Shown here in pieces: positions 33,424 to 42,633 of a stretch of DNA of 64,000 nt; the first letter of the stretch is position 1; each line of letters opens with the position of its first letter. The position numbers were made by a program, and so were the translations under genes. This DNA is from Variovorax sp. S12S4. GTDB lineage: Bacteria > Pseudomonadota > Gammaproteobacteria > Burkholderiales > Burkholderiaceae_C. The stretch is from the NCBI RefSeq assembly GCF_023195515.1, contig NZ_JALPKR020000002.1, positions 5,309,001-5,373,000 of the forward strand, given 5' to 3'. Under the pieces are notes generated by a model. The model ran no database searches, was not told where the DNA came from, and saw only the letters and a program-made list of their open reading frames with translations.

Positions 33424-33878
33424 GCTACGCGTTTCCGATCCGCGTGTATTGGGAAGACACCGATGCCGGCGGCATCGTGTTCTATGCCAACTACCTCAAG
33501 TTCATGGAACGCGGGCGCACCGAATGGCTGCGCTCGCTGGGCGTGGAGCAGCGAAAGCTCCGAGAGGAAACCGGCGGCCAGTTCGTGGTGAGCGAAACCC
33601 AGCTCAAATACCATCGCCCCTCCCGGCTCGACGACGAACTGCTGGTTACAGCCGATCTCCGACAAATGGGTACGGCGTCGTTGATAATCGGTCAGCAGGT
33701 GCTATCAAAAACAGAGCAGGAGCGAACAGGCGCCCCGGCGCCCGTCCTTCTGTGCGAAGGCACCATCCGCATCGGCTGGGTGGACGCCACCACGTTGCGC
33801 CCCGCGCGCATACCGACCCAAGTTTCGGGAACCCTCGAGCGCTCCGGCGGCTCCATGACTCAACCTTTCAAGCCATGA
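33420..33878 (+). CDS. ybgC: Acyl-CoA thioesterase YbgC (Tol-Pal associated)
   Basis: 152 residues, hotdog fold. The catalytic segment VYWEDTDAGGIVFYANYLKFMERGR lies at residues 9-33, with the active-site Asp in EDTDAGG. It usually heads the tol-pal cluster and hydrolyses acyl-CoA or acyl-ACP thioesters at the membrane. ATG 33420 overlaps the aminotransferase stop, and its stop overlaps tolQ, both by ATGA. At about residues 96-113 (QQVLSKTEQERTGAPAPV) the protein holds extra sequence encoded by relatively AT-rich DNA (GCTATCAAAAACAGAGCAGG). Confidence 0.93.
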   Translation: MSYAFPIRVYWEDTDAGGIVFYANYLKFMERGRTEWLRSLGVEQRKLREETGGQFVVSETQLKYHRPSRLDDELLVTADLRQMGTASLIIGQQVLSKTEQERTGAPAPVLLCEGTIRIGWVDATTLRPARIPTQVSGTLERSGGSMTQPFKP

Positions 33879-34597
33879 ACCAAGACCTCTCGATCATCAA
33901 TCTCCTCCTCCACGCGAGTTTCGTGGTCCAACTGGTCGTGCTGCTGCTCGTGATCGTTTCGATTGCCAGCTGGGCCGCGATCATCCGCAAGTACTTCGCG
34001 CTGCGCCGCATGCGCGCGCTGAACGACGACTTCGAGCGCGAGTTCTGGTCGGGCACCAGCCTGAACGAGCTGTTTGCCTCGGCCGCGCAGAACGCCAAGT
34101 TCGCCGGCCCCATGGAGCGCATCTTCGCTTCGGGCATGCGCGAATACCAGAAGCTGCGCGAACGCCACGTGAGCGACGCCAGTACGCTGCTGGACGGCGC
34201 CCGCCGCGCCATGCGCGCGAGCTTCCAGCGCGAACTCGACGCGGCCGAACAGAACCTCTCGTTCCTGGCCACCGTGGGTTCGGTGTCGCCGTATGTCGGC
34301 CTCTTCGGCACGGTCTGGGGCATCATGCACGCCTTCACCGGCCTGGCCGCGCTCGCGCAGGTAACGCTGGCCACCGTGGCACCCGGCATTGCCGAGGCAC
34401 TGGTGGCCACGGCCATCGGCCTGTTCGCCGCCATTCCCGCGGTGGTGGGCTACAACCGCTTCGCGCGCGAGATCGACAAGATCGCCATTGCGCTCGAGAC
34501 CTACATCGAGGAGTTCTCGAACATCCTGCAGCGCAACCTCTCGGCCCACCCGGCCGCAAGCGCGACGGCAGCTTCGGCGACTCCGGGCAACCGCTGA
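33875..34597 (+). CDS. tolQ: Tol-Pal inner-membrane proton channel protein TolQ
   Basis: 240 residues, MotA/TolQ/ExbB family. A first membrane helix is at about 14-38 (FVVQLVVLLLVIVSIASWAA). Two more helices frame the cytoplasmic loop: NLSFLATVGSVSPYVGLFGTVWGI at about 130 and EALVATAIGLFAAIPAVVGYN at about 170. With TolR it forms the proton-driven motor that energises TolA for outer-membrane constriction during division. It overlaps ybgC by 4 bases, with tolR 15 bases downstream. Confidence 0.97.
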   Translation: MNQDLSIINLLLHASFVVQLVVLLLVIVSIASWAAIIRKYFALRRMRALNDDFEREFWSGTSLNELFASAAQNAKFAGPMERIFASGMREYQKLRERHVSDASTLLDGARRAMRASFQRELDAAEQNLSFLATVGSVSPYVGLFGTVWGIMHAFTGLAALAQVTLATVAPGIAEALVATAIGLFAAIPAVVGYNRFAREIDKIAIALETYIEEFSNILQRNLSAHPAASATAASATPGNR

Positions 34598-34612
34598 ACG
34601 GAGGCCCAGCGC

Positions 34613-35050
<438 letters not shown>

Positions 35051-35053
35051 GGC

Positions 35054-36033
35054 ATGTCGTTAGCTGCCGATCGCCCCGAATTTGCCCCGCCGCCGCAGCG
35101 CGGCACGCCGCGCGCGGTGATGCTCGCACTGGTAGCGCATGCACTCCTGATCGCGGCGCTGACCTGGGGAGTGCACTGGAAACGCGAGGCCGAGGACGAA
35201 GCCGTCGAGGCTGAGCTCTGGTCGTCCACCGTGCAGCAGGCCGCACCGCGGCAGGCCGCACCGCCAACGCCTGTACCGCCCCCTCCGACTCCAACGCCTG
35301 CACCACCGCCCCCGCCTCCGCCGCAGGCCGTGAAGCCGCCGGATCCGACGCCGGCGCCGAAGGCGCCAGACATTGCCCTCGAGCGCGAGAGAAAGCTGAA
35401 AGAAGAGAAGGAACGCGAGCGCGAACTCGAAGAAGACCGCCAGGAAAAGCTCAAGCAGCAGCAACTCGCCGCGAAGAAGGCGCAGGAAAAGAAGGATCGC
35501 GAAGCGAAGCAACGCGCCGAAGACGAGGCCGATCGCAAACGGGAACAGCAACAGAAGCTGGCCGAACAGAAAAAGCGTGACGAAGCCGAGGTCAAGAAGG
35601 CCGAGGCCGCGAAAAAGCCGAAGCGGCCAAGGCCGAAGCTGCTAAGCAGGCGGCGGCGGATCGTGCCGCTGCAATTGAGCGGTCGCGTCGCCTAGCAGGC
35701 TCCGCCGATCAAAGTTCCGCGCCGAAAGTCGGCAACGCTGGCGGCTCGGGTAGTGGTGCTGACGGCGGCTATGGAGCGCGCGTAGCCGCGGTGGTCAAGC
35801 CCAACATTACCTATCCCGACGCGGATACCGTTCAAGGCAACCCGCGCGCCGAGTTCGAGGTGCAACTGGCACCGGACGGCACCATCACGACCGTCAAGTT
35901 AACCCGATCAAGCGGCAATTCCGCATGGGATGCTGCTGCCGAAGGCGGCTTGCGCAAGACCGACAAATTACCGCGCACCAAGGACGGCCGGATCATCACG
36001 CCAATGGTGATCGGACTTCGCCCAAGAGACTGA
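35054..36033 (+). CDS. tolA: TolA, interrupted by a -1 frameshift
   Basis: The first frame (35054-35695) gives the TolA membrane anchor (VMLALVAHALLIAALTW), a Pro-rich linker, and the long K/E/R/A-rich helix. At GAAAAAG (35611-35617) the helical repeat AEAAK leaves this frame. Reading base 35617 twice restores it as AEAAKAEAAKQAAADRAAA and continues to the TolA C-terminal domain (ITYPDADTVQGNPRAEFEV, then PRTKDGRIITPMVIGL), ending at 36033. The joined product is 326 residues, a plausible full TolA. As written the first frame ends after 213 residues without the Pal/TolB-contacting domain. A lost base in the A-run, a sequencing error, or slippage at the A-run are the options. tolB and pal are not in the window. 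Confidence 0.88.
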
Positions 36034-36071
36034 GACTACTTCGCTGCGCGGCCACTTCGGCTGCGGGAGCA

Positions 36072-39000
36072 CTATTCGTAGATCACCGAGGCTTTTCCGG
36101 CTTCGGCCTGCGCCGTCCAGCTTGCCAGCGCGGCATCGGTCGGAAAGAACTTGGCACGCTCGCCAAGCTGCAGTTCGACCTGCGCACCGCCGCGCGCCAT
36201 CGAAAGGCGCACCGGCAGCCCCTGCACCAGATCGCCGTGTTCGCTTTGCTCGGTGCGCGGCGGAAAGTCTTTCACCAGGCGCGCGATGTCCGGCGCCTTG
36301 CCGTTGACCGCCACACGCAGGAATTTGCCGAAGCGGCAGCGCGCCGTGGCCAGGTCCCACACCTGCTGCACCTGGAAGCGCGCTTCGAAACCGCCGCGGC
36401 CCGGCTGCAGCCGCCCGCTCACGATCACCAGCTCGTCGTCCTTCAGCGTGTTGCGGTTCGCGTTGATCAGCGCCTCGTCGGCGGTCGCGTCGATGGAATC
36501 CGACTTGTCGTCGAGCTTGAAGATCGCCAGGCGACCGCGCTGGCCGTTGATCACGCGGAAGTCGCTCACGATGCCCGCAATCACCTGCTGCTCGCGGGTG
36601 TCCATCAGGTCGCCGATCTCGCGCTTGCAGAAGCGCCGCACCTCGTGCGACACCTCGTCGAACAGATGGCCCGAGAGGTAGAAGCCCACAGCCGTTTTCT
36701 CGTAGGTGAGCCGCTCCTTCACGCCCCAGGGCGTGGCGTCGACCAGTTCGGGCTCCTGCGTGGCCGAGCCGTGCTCGCTGTCGCCGAAGATGTCGACCTG
36801 CGCCGCGTTGGCCTCGGTGGCCACCGCAAATTCGAAGGCGCGGTCGACCGAGGCAATGAGCGAAGCGCGGTTCTGCTGGATGGCGTCGAACGCACCGGCC
36901 TTGATGAGCGCCTCGACCGTGCGCTTGTTGATGCGCTGGCGGTCGATGCGCACGCAAAAGTCGAACAGGCTCTTGAACGGGCCGCCCTCTTCGCGCGCCC
37001 GAACAATGGCTTCAACCGCCAGCTGGCCCGTGCCCTTGACGGCACCCAGTCCGTAGCGAATCACCTTGTCGGTAACCGGCTCGAAGCGGTAGTTGCCGCG
37101 GTTCACGTCCGGCGGCTCGAAGGTAATGCCGAAGTTTTTCTGCGCATCTTCGAACAACACCTTGAGCTTGTCGGTGTCGTCCATTTCCACGGTCATGTTG
37201 GCGCAGAAGAACTCGGCCGTGTAATGGACCTTGAGCCAGCCCGTGTGGTACGCCAGCAGCGAGTACGCGGCGGCATGCGACTTGTTGAAGCCGTAGCCCG
37301 CGAATTTCTCCATCAAGTCGAAGATCTCGTCGGCCTTGTCCTGCGGAATGCCGTGGGTCTTGAGCGCGCCCGCGCGGAATTTCTCGCGGTGCTCGGCCAT
37401 CTCCTCAAGCTTTTTCTTGCCCATGGCGCGGCGCAGCAGGTCGGCGCCGCCGAGCGAGTAGCCGCCCAGGATCTGCGCGGTCTGCATCACCTGCTCCTGG
37501 TAGACCATGATCCCGTAGGTCTCGGAGAGCATTTCGGCCACGGCCGGGTGCGGATACTCCACCTCTTCGCGGCCGTGCTTGCGCGCCACAAAGCTCGGAA
37601 TCAGGTCCATCGGGCCCGGCCGGTACAGCGCGTTGAGCGCAATCAGGTCTTCAAGGCGGGTGGGCCGTGCGTCCTTCAGCATGCCCTGCATGCCGCGGCT
37701 TTCAAACTGGAACACCGCTTCCGTCTTGCCCTCGGAAAACAGCTTGTAGGTTTCGCGGTCGTCCAGCCTGATGTTCTCGTACGCGAAGTTCTCCTGCCCC
37801 TTGTGGCGCTTGACGATGAACTCTTTGGCAATCTCGAGAATGGTGAGCGTGGCCAAGCCCAGAAAGTCGAACTTCACGAGGCCGATGGCCTCCACGTCGT
37901 CCTTGTCGTACTGGCTCACGGCCGAGTCGCTGCCGGGCTGCTGGTAGAGCGGGCAAAAATCGGTGAGCTTGCCGGGCGCAATCAGCACGCCGCCCGCGTG
38001 CATGCCGATGTTGCGGGTCATGCCTTCGAGCTTTTGCGCAAGCTCCACCAGCATGCGCACTTCTTCTTCCTTCTCGATGCGCGCCGCGAGCTGCGGCTCC
38101 ATCTCGATGGCGTAATTGTTCTTGTCGCCCTCCACCTTCGGCTCGGGCGGGTACTGGATGGTGACCGGCTGGCCCGGCTTGTTCGGAATGAGCTTGCTGA
38201 TGCCGTCGCAGAACATGTAGCTCATGTCCAGCACGCGGCCCACGTCTCGAATGGCGGCGCGTGCGGCCATGGTTCCGAAGGTGGCGATCTGGCTCACGGC
38301 CTCGCGGCCGTATTTGTCCTTGACGTAGTCGATCACCCGGTCGCGGTTGCCCTGGCAGAAGTCGATGTCGAAGTCGGGCATCGAAACGCGCTCGGGGTTC
38401 AGGAACCGTTCGAACAGCAGCTTGTATTCGAGCGGATCGAGGTCGGTGATCTTAAGCGCATAGGCCACCAGCGAGCCCGCGCCCGAGCCCCGGCCCGGAC
38501 CCACCGGGCAGCCGTTGTTCTTGGCCCACTTGATGAAGTCGCCCACGATCAGGAAGTAGCCCGGGAACCCCATGTTCAAGATGGTGTTGATCTCGAACTC
38601 CAGCCGCTCGACGTAGCGCGGCCGCTCGGCATCGCGCTTGGCGGGGTCTGGGTACAGGTGCACCAGCCGCTCCTCAAGGCCGGCGAAGGACTCCTGGCGG
38701 AAGAACTCGTCGATCGGCATGCGCACGCCTTCGCTGATGAAGGGCGTCGGAAAGTCGGGCAGCTGCGGTTTGCCGAGCACCAGCGTCAGGTTGCAGCGCT
38801 TGGCAATCTCGACCGTGTTGGCAAGCGCGCTCGGCACGTCGACAAAGAGCGCCTCCATCTCGGCGCTCGACTTGAAGTACTGCTCCTCGGTGAACTTGCG
38901 CACCCGGCGCGGGTTGCCCAGGATTTCACCTTCCGAGATGCAGACGCGCGCCTCGTGCGCTTCGTAGTCCTGGCGTTCAGCAAACTGCACGGGGTGCGTG

Positions 39001-39590
39001 GCAACCACGGGCAGGCGCAGCCGCGCGGCGAGTTTCACGGCGGCAATCACGTGCGGCTCGTCCTCGGGGCGGCCCGCACGCTGCAACTCGATGTAGAAGC
39101 GGTGCGGGAACATGCCCGCCAACTGAAGCGCCAATTCGGCGGCGCGTTCTTCCTGCCCCTGCAAGAGCGGCGCGCCCAGCGGGCCGGCTTGCGCGCCCGA
39201 AAGCGCGATCAGCCCGCCCTGCAGTTCTTCGAGCCACTCGAGCTTGCAGGCGGCTTGGGATTGCCCCCGGCCCACGTTCTGGGTCCAGGCACGCGCCAGC
39301 AATTCTGAAAGGTGCAGGTAGCCTTCCATGTTCTGCACCAGCAGCACGATGCGCGTGAGCACGCCGGGCTCCTTGCCCAACCCTTCGACGAAGATTTCAG
39401 CGCCGATGACTGGCTTGACACCCTTGCTGCGCCCCTGCTTGTAGAACTTGATCGCCCCGAACAGGTTGTTCAGGTCGGTGATGGCCAGTGCGGGCTGCTT
39501 GTCGGCAGCGGCGGCCTTGACGACTTCATCGATTCGGTTGGTGCCGTCGACGACGGAAAACTCGGTGTGCAGGCGCAGGTGAACAAACAT
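36072..39590 (-). CDS. dnaE: DNA polymerase III alpha subunit
   Basis: 1172 residues from ATG 39590 (MFVHLRLHTEFSVVDGTNRI), the usual N-terminus. The PHP domain occupies about 1-280. The polymerase core includes CPVGPGRGSGAGSLVAYAL, PDFDIDFCQGNRD with catalytic Asp residues, and GFNKSHAAAYSLLAYHTGWL. A helix-hairpin-helix region (INKRTVEALIKAGAFDAI) and an OB fold (FRVINGQRGRLAIFKLDDKS) follow. It is the replicative polymerase catalytic subunit. It converges with tolA, leaving 38 bases between their stops. GGGAGG directly abuts the ATG, an unusually tight spacing. Confidence 0.97.
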   Translation of the reverse strand: MFVHLRLHTEFSVVDGTNRIDEVVKAAAADKQPALAITDLNNLFGAIKFYKQGRSKGVKPVIGAEIFVEGLGKEPGVLTRIVLLVQNMEGYLHLSELLARAWTQNVGRGQSQAACKLEWLEELQGGLIALSGAQAGPLGAPLLQGQEERAAELALQLAGMFPHRFYIELQRAGRPEDEPHVIAAVKLAARLRLPVVATHPVQFAERQDYEAHEARVCISEGEILGNPRRVRKFTEEQYFKSSAEMEALFVDVPSALANTVEIAKRCNLTLVLGKPQLPDFPTPFISEGVRMPIDEFFRQESFAGLEERLVHLYPDPAKRDAERPRYVERLEFEINTILNMGFPGYFLIVGDFIKWAKNNGCPVGPGRGSGAGSLVAYALKITDLDPLEYKLLFERFLNPERVSMPDFDIDFCQGNRDRVIDYVKDKYGREAVSQIATFGTMAARAAIRDVGRVLDMSYMFCDGISKLIPNKPGQPVTIQYPPEPKVEGDKNNYAIEMEPQLAARIEKEEEVRMLVELAQKLEGMTRNIGMHAGGVLIAPGKLTDFCPLYQQPGSDSAVSQYDKDDVEAIGLVKFDFLGLATLTILEIAKEFIVKRHKGQENFAYENIRLDDRETYKLFSEGKTEAVFQFESRGMQGMLKDARPTRLEDLIALNALYRPGPMDLIPSFVARKHGREEVEYPHPAVAEMLSETYGIMVYQEQVMQTAQILGGYSLGGADLLRRAMGKKKLEEMAEHREKFRAGALKTHGIPQDKADEIFDLMEKFAGYGFNKSHAAAYSLLAYHTGWLKVHYTAEFFCANMTVEMDDTDKLKVLFEDAQKNFGITFEPPDVNRGNYRFEPVTDKVIRYGLGAVKGTGQLAVEAIVRAREEGGPFKSLFDFCVRIDRQRINKRTVEALIKAGAFDAIQQNRASLIASVDRAFEFAVATEANAAQVDIFGDSEHGSATQEPELVDATPWGVKERLTYEKTAVGFYLSGHLFDEVSHEVRRFCKREIGDLMDTREQQVIAGIVSDFRVINGQRGRLAIFKLDDKSDSIDATADEALINANRNTLKDDELVIVSGRLQPGRGGFEARFQVQQVWDLATARCRFGKFLRVAVNGKAPDIARLVKDFPPRTEQSEHGDLVQGLPVRLSMARGGAQVELQLGERAKFFPTDAALASWTAQAEAGKASVIYE

Positions 39591-39645
39591 CCTCCCATTG
39601 TAGAAACCGGCACTCCACGATGTGGGTTGGCAATCCCCTAAATTG

Positions 39646-39722
39646 AGCCCCCCGGCTTGCCACTTCGTGTGCTTCGCCACCCCCCGAGGGGGAGGCTCGG
39701 TGCCTTAGGGCGGCCCGGCGGC
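39646..39722. repeat. Intergenic palindromic repeat between dnaE and trhO
   Basis: GC-rich stretch beginning GAGCCCCCCGGCTTGCCACTT, with the dyad CCCCCCGAGGGGG at its centre and a second inverted pair (GCCTTAGGGCGGC). It resembles a short repeat common between genes of Comamonadaceae; this is from memory and no second copy was found in this window. Confidence 0.4.
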
Positions 39723-39739
39723 ACCTACAATTCCGCCCC

Positions 39740-40525
39740 GTGCAAGAGATTTTGAATATTGCGGCCTACAAGTTCGTGGCCATCGACGACAGCCCCGTGC
39801 TGCGTGAAGACCTGCGCGGGCGCGCCCTGGCGCTGGGCCTCATGGGCACCATCCTGCTGGCTCCGGAGGGCATCAACCTGTTTTTGGCAGGCGCAGCCGA
39901 CGCCGTCCACAGCTTTGTAGCCAGCCTGCGCGCCGATCCGCGCTTTGCAGACCTCGAAACCAAGGAAAGCTGGTCGGCCACGCAGCCCTTCCGCCGCATG
40001 CTGGTGAAGCTCAAGCGCGAGATCATCCGCATGGACCATCCCGCCATCCAGCCGGCAGCCGGCCGGGCGCCAGGAGTCGATGCCCTCACGCTCAAGCGCT
40101 GGCTCGACCAAGGCCACGACGACGAGGGCCGAGAAATCGCACTGCTCGACACGCGCAACGATTTCGAGGTCGACGAAGGCACCTTCGACGGCGCAATCGA
40201 CTGGCGCATCACCAAGTTCACCGAATTCCCGCCCGCACTGAAAGCGCACCGCGCCGATTTCGTGGGCAAGACGGTGGTGAGCTTCTGCACAGGCGGTATC
40301 CGCTGCGAAAAAGCCGCCATCCTCATGCGCGAGGAAGGCATCGAGAACGTGCTGCAGCTCGAAGGCGGCATCCTGAAATATTTCGAAGAGGTCGGCGGTG
40401 CGCACTATCACGGCGACTGCTTCGTGTTCGACGGCCGGCGCGCGCTCGCGCCGGACCTGAGCGCACGCGCGGCCGATGCCAGCGCGCGCGCGGCCGAAGA
40501 TCCCGACCTGGAACGCAAGAACTGA
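39740..40525 (+). CDS. trhO: tRNA uridine(34) hydroxylase TrhO (YceA), rhodanese domain
   Basis: 261 residues from GTG 39740. The N-terminal ferredoxin-like part includes [16 protein letters not shown] (about 36-51). The rhodanese domain spans about 115-230, with [15 protein letters not shown] and the active-site loop [11 protein letters not shown]. TrhO makes 5-hydroxyuridine at the wobble position of tRNAs using molecular oxygen. The C-terminus is Ala/Arg-rich low complexity ([15 protein letters not shown]) and lacks the paired-cysteine tail seen in longer homologues. It reads divergently from dnaE and converges with the pirin gene. Confidence 0.93.
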   Translation: MQEILNIAAYKFVAIDDSPVLREDLRGRALALGLMGTILLAPEGINLFLAGAADAVHSFVASLRADPRFADLETKESWSATQPFRRMLVKLKREIIRMDHPAIQPAAGRAPGVDALTLKRWLDQGHDDEGREIALLDTRNDFEVDEGTFDGAIDWRITKFTEFPPALKAHRADFVGKTVVSFCTGGIRCEKAAILMREEGIENVLQLEGGILKYFEEVGGAHYHGDCFVFDGRRALAPDLSARAADASARAAEDPDLERKN

Positions 40526-40561
40526 GCTCCGAGGCGCGGGGCCTTCGTCGCCGCGGGCTCG

Positions 40562-41485
40562 TCAGACCGGCGTGGTGCCGACGTCCGGCTCGCGCACGCC
40601 GAACGGCTTGCCCGGCAGCGGAATGAATTCGGTCTCACCGGGCACATGGCCCATGCGCTGGGCGGCCCAGTCGGAGCCCGCCTCCAGAATGCGCTCGCGC
40701 CGGCTGGAGACGAAGTTCCAGGTGATGTAGCGCGGCCCATCGAGTGGCTCGCCGCCAATCACCATCAAACGCACCGCCGTATCGGCGCTCAGCACCGCAC
40801 CCTGGCCGTCCGGCAGGACAACCATCGTGTGTGCCGCAATGATCTCGCCATTGATGCGCGCATCGGCTTCGACGGCGTAGATGGCCAACTCAGGTGCCAG
40901 CGCGGGCAGTTCGAAGCGGCCGCCAGCGGGCAGCGCGACGTCGAGGTAGAGCGTCTGCGACAGCGTCTTGACCGGTGAGCGCTTTCCAAAAGCCTCGCCC
41001 ACCAGCACGCGCACTTGCGCGCCCTGCTCCGCAAGCTCGGGAATGGCGCTGGCCGGCGTGTGCTCGAAGCTCGGCTCGACCTCTTCATGCGCCTGCGGCA
41101 AGGCCGCCCAAAGCTGCAGGCCATGGTTCACGTAGGTATCGGCCTTGAGCCGCTCGGGCTTGCGCTCGGAGTGCACGATGCCGCGGCCCGCCGTCATCCA
41201 GTTGATGGCGCCGGGCAAAATTTCCTGCACGCTGCCGAGGCTGTCGCGATGCATCATCGCGCCCTCGAAAAGATAAGTGACCGTGGAAAGGCCGATGTGC
41301 GGGTGCGGCCGCACGTCGTGCTCGGCACCGGGCTGCTCGGTGGCCGGGCCAAAGTGATCGAAGAACACGAACGGCCCGACCGATCGGCGCTGCGCCGCGG
41401 GCAGCAGGCGCCGCACCTTGAAGCCACCGCCAAGGTCCTTGTCGTGCGGTTGAAGCAGTTGGGTCTGTACGGCGGTATCGGTCAT
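40562..41485 (-). CDS. Pirin family protein (long form)
   Basis: 307 residues with the bicupin layout. The pirin N-terminal domain has GPFVFFDHFGP, RPHPHIGLSTVTYLFEG with metal-binding His residues, and AINWMTAGRGIVHSE. The pirin C-terminal domain runs from about 180. Pirins are iron-binding cupins; some show quercetin dioxygenase activity and others regulate metabolism. It is the last gene of a four-gene minus-strand cluster (pirin, DoxX, flavodoxin, pirin) that reads away from a LysR gene. Confidence 0.9.
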   Translation of the reverse strand: MTDTAVQTQLLQPHDKDLGGGFKVRRLLPAAQRRSVGPFVFFDHFGPATEQPGAEHDVRPHPHIGLSTVTYLFEGAMMHRDSLGSVQEILPGAINWMTAGRGIVHSERKPERLKADTYVNHGLQLWAALPQAHEEVEPSFEHTPASAIPELAEQGAQVRVLVGEAFGKRSPVKTLSQTLYLDVALPAGGRFELPALAPELAIYAVEADARINGEIIAAHTMVVLPDGQGAVLSADTAVRLMVIGGEPLDGPRYITWNFVSSRRERILEAGSDWAAQRMGHVPGETEFIPLPGKPFGVREPDVGTTPV

Positions 41486-41512
41486 CGGGGGGCTCCGTGG
41501 TGGGCTGGGTTT

Positions 41513-42064
41513 TTACCCGCGCGATCTTGCCACTTCGGCGACGCGTTCGCCGAAGGCGCGCGCGGTATCGAAGTCGCCCTTGAACATCTCGGCCGGGCTC
41601 GCGTCAGACGGCGACTGCGTGAGCAGGCCGCCATAGCCGCCCACGTAGTTCATCGAATCGCGCGTGGCGGCCTTGTTGTTGGTCGGCAGGATGCCCATGC
41701 TCACCCAGATGCCGCTGTGCTGCATCGCGAGCGTCCACAGGTAGGCCATGGTCGTGACCTTGTCGCCGTTCATGGTGGCGCTGTTGGTGAAGCCCGCAAA
41801 GAGCTTGTCTTTCCAGCCCTGCGTGAACCACACCTTCGACGATGCATCGGCAAACTTCTTGAACTGCCAGCTCACGCCGCCCATGTAGGTCGGCGAGCCC
41901 ATGACGATGGCGTCCGCCGCGGCCAACGTTTCCCAACCGCCTTCAGGCAGGTTGCCGTCCGCATCAATGGCAAGCAGCTGCGCGTTGGCTCCCTCGGCAA
42001 CCGCCTGGGCGATGCGCTGGGTGTGGCCGTAGCCGGAATGAAAGACGACAACGATGTTTGGCAT
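41513..42064 (-). CDS. Flavodoxin-like NAD(P)H:quinone oxidoreductase (WrbA-like)
   Basis: 183 residues from ATG 42064, with AGGAGAAT 8 bases upstream. The FMN phosphate loop is VVVFHSGYGHTQRIAQAVAEG at residues 4-24, and ADAIVMGSPTYMGGVSWQFKKF (about 70-91) forms the second flavin loop. YVGGYGGLLTQS is near the end. It fits two-electron quinone reduction that limits radical formation. It sits between DoxX and the long pirin, consistent with an oxidative-stress cluster. Confidence 0.85.
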   Translation of the reverse strand: MPNIVVVFHSGYGHTQRIAQAVAEGANAQLLAIDADGNLPEGGWETLAAADAIVMGSPTYMGGVSWQFKKFADASSKVWFTQGWKDKLFAGFTNSATMNGDKVTTMAYLWTLAMQHSGIWVSMGILPTNNKAATRDSMNYVGGYGGLLTQSPSDASPAEMFKGDFDTARAFGERVAEVARSRG

Positions 42065-42128
42065 GGGTTGATTCTCCTGAAGTGATGGCGATGGACGTTG
42101 ATGCGAACGAGCAAAGGCGAAAGCCTGC

Positions 42129-42566
42129 TTACTTCCTGTCGATGCTGAAACGGCCGGCACCGAAGGCAACGAAGGCGAGCAAACCGCCAGAAATGGCAAT
42201 GTTCTTGAAGAACATCAGCTGGTTCACGAAGGCCTTGTCCGCAGGCATGCTCCAGTAATTGTGGAACAGCACCGATGCTGCCACGGTGAACACCGCCAGC
42301 ACCACGGCCGCAAGGCGGGTCTTGAAGCCGACGAGCAGCATCAGGCCAAGGCCCAGCTCCACGACGATTGCGATGACTGCCGCAACCTGCGGCAACGGCG
42401 CGCCGACGGACGAGATATACCCGACCGTGCCTGCAAAGCCCATGAGCTTGCTGAAGCCCGCAGGCACGAAAAGCAGCGCGAGCAGCACGCGGCCTACAAG
42501 CGCCAGCGTGTCTTGCGCGGCGGTGGGGTTGGATGTGGCGGTTGCGTTGATTGCAGTGGTTGTCAT
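42129..42566 (-). CDS. DoxX family membrane protein
   Basis: 145 residues from ATG 42566, with GAGGAG 7 bases upstream. It has four membrane helices of DoxX type: LALVGRVLLALLFVPAGFSKL, AAVIAIVVELGLGLMLLVGF, LAAVVLAVFTVAASVLFHNYW, and a C-terminal helix. The motif NQLMFFKNIAISGGLL is typical. DoxX proteins are small inner-membrane proteins tied to quinone or thiol redox homeostasis; the reaction is unsettled. Confidence 0.9.
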   Translation of the reverse strand: MTTTAINATATSNPTAAQDTLALVGRVLLALLFVPAGFSKLMGFAGTVGYISSVGAPLPQVAAVIAIVVELGLGLMLLVGFKTRLAAVVLAVFTVAASVLFHNYWSMPADKAFVNQLMFFKNIAISGGLLAFVAFGAGRFSIDRK

Positions 42567-42633
42567 GATGAAACTCCTCGGTTGTGAAAGTGAAATTTGA
42601 GAGAAAAGAAACAAGAGCAAAGAGCGCGCCTGC

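Noticed and set aside
35925..39308. Long plus-strand frame opposite dnaE
   Set aside because: Antisense of a strongly conserved gene; histidine/arginine/valine-rich shadow with no motifs.
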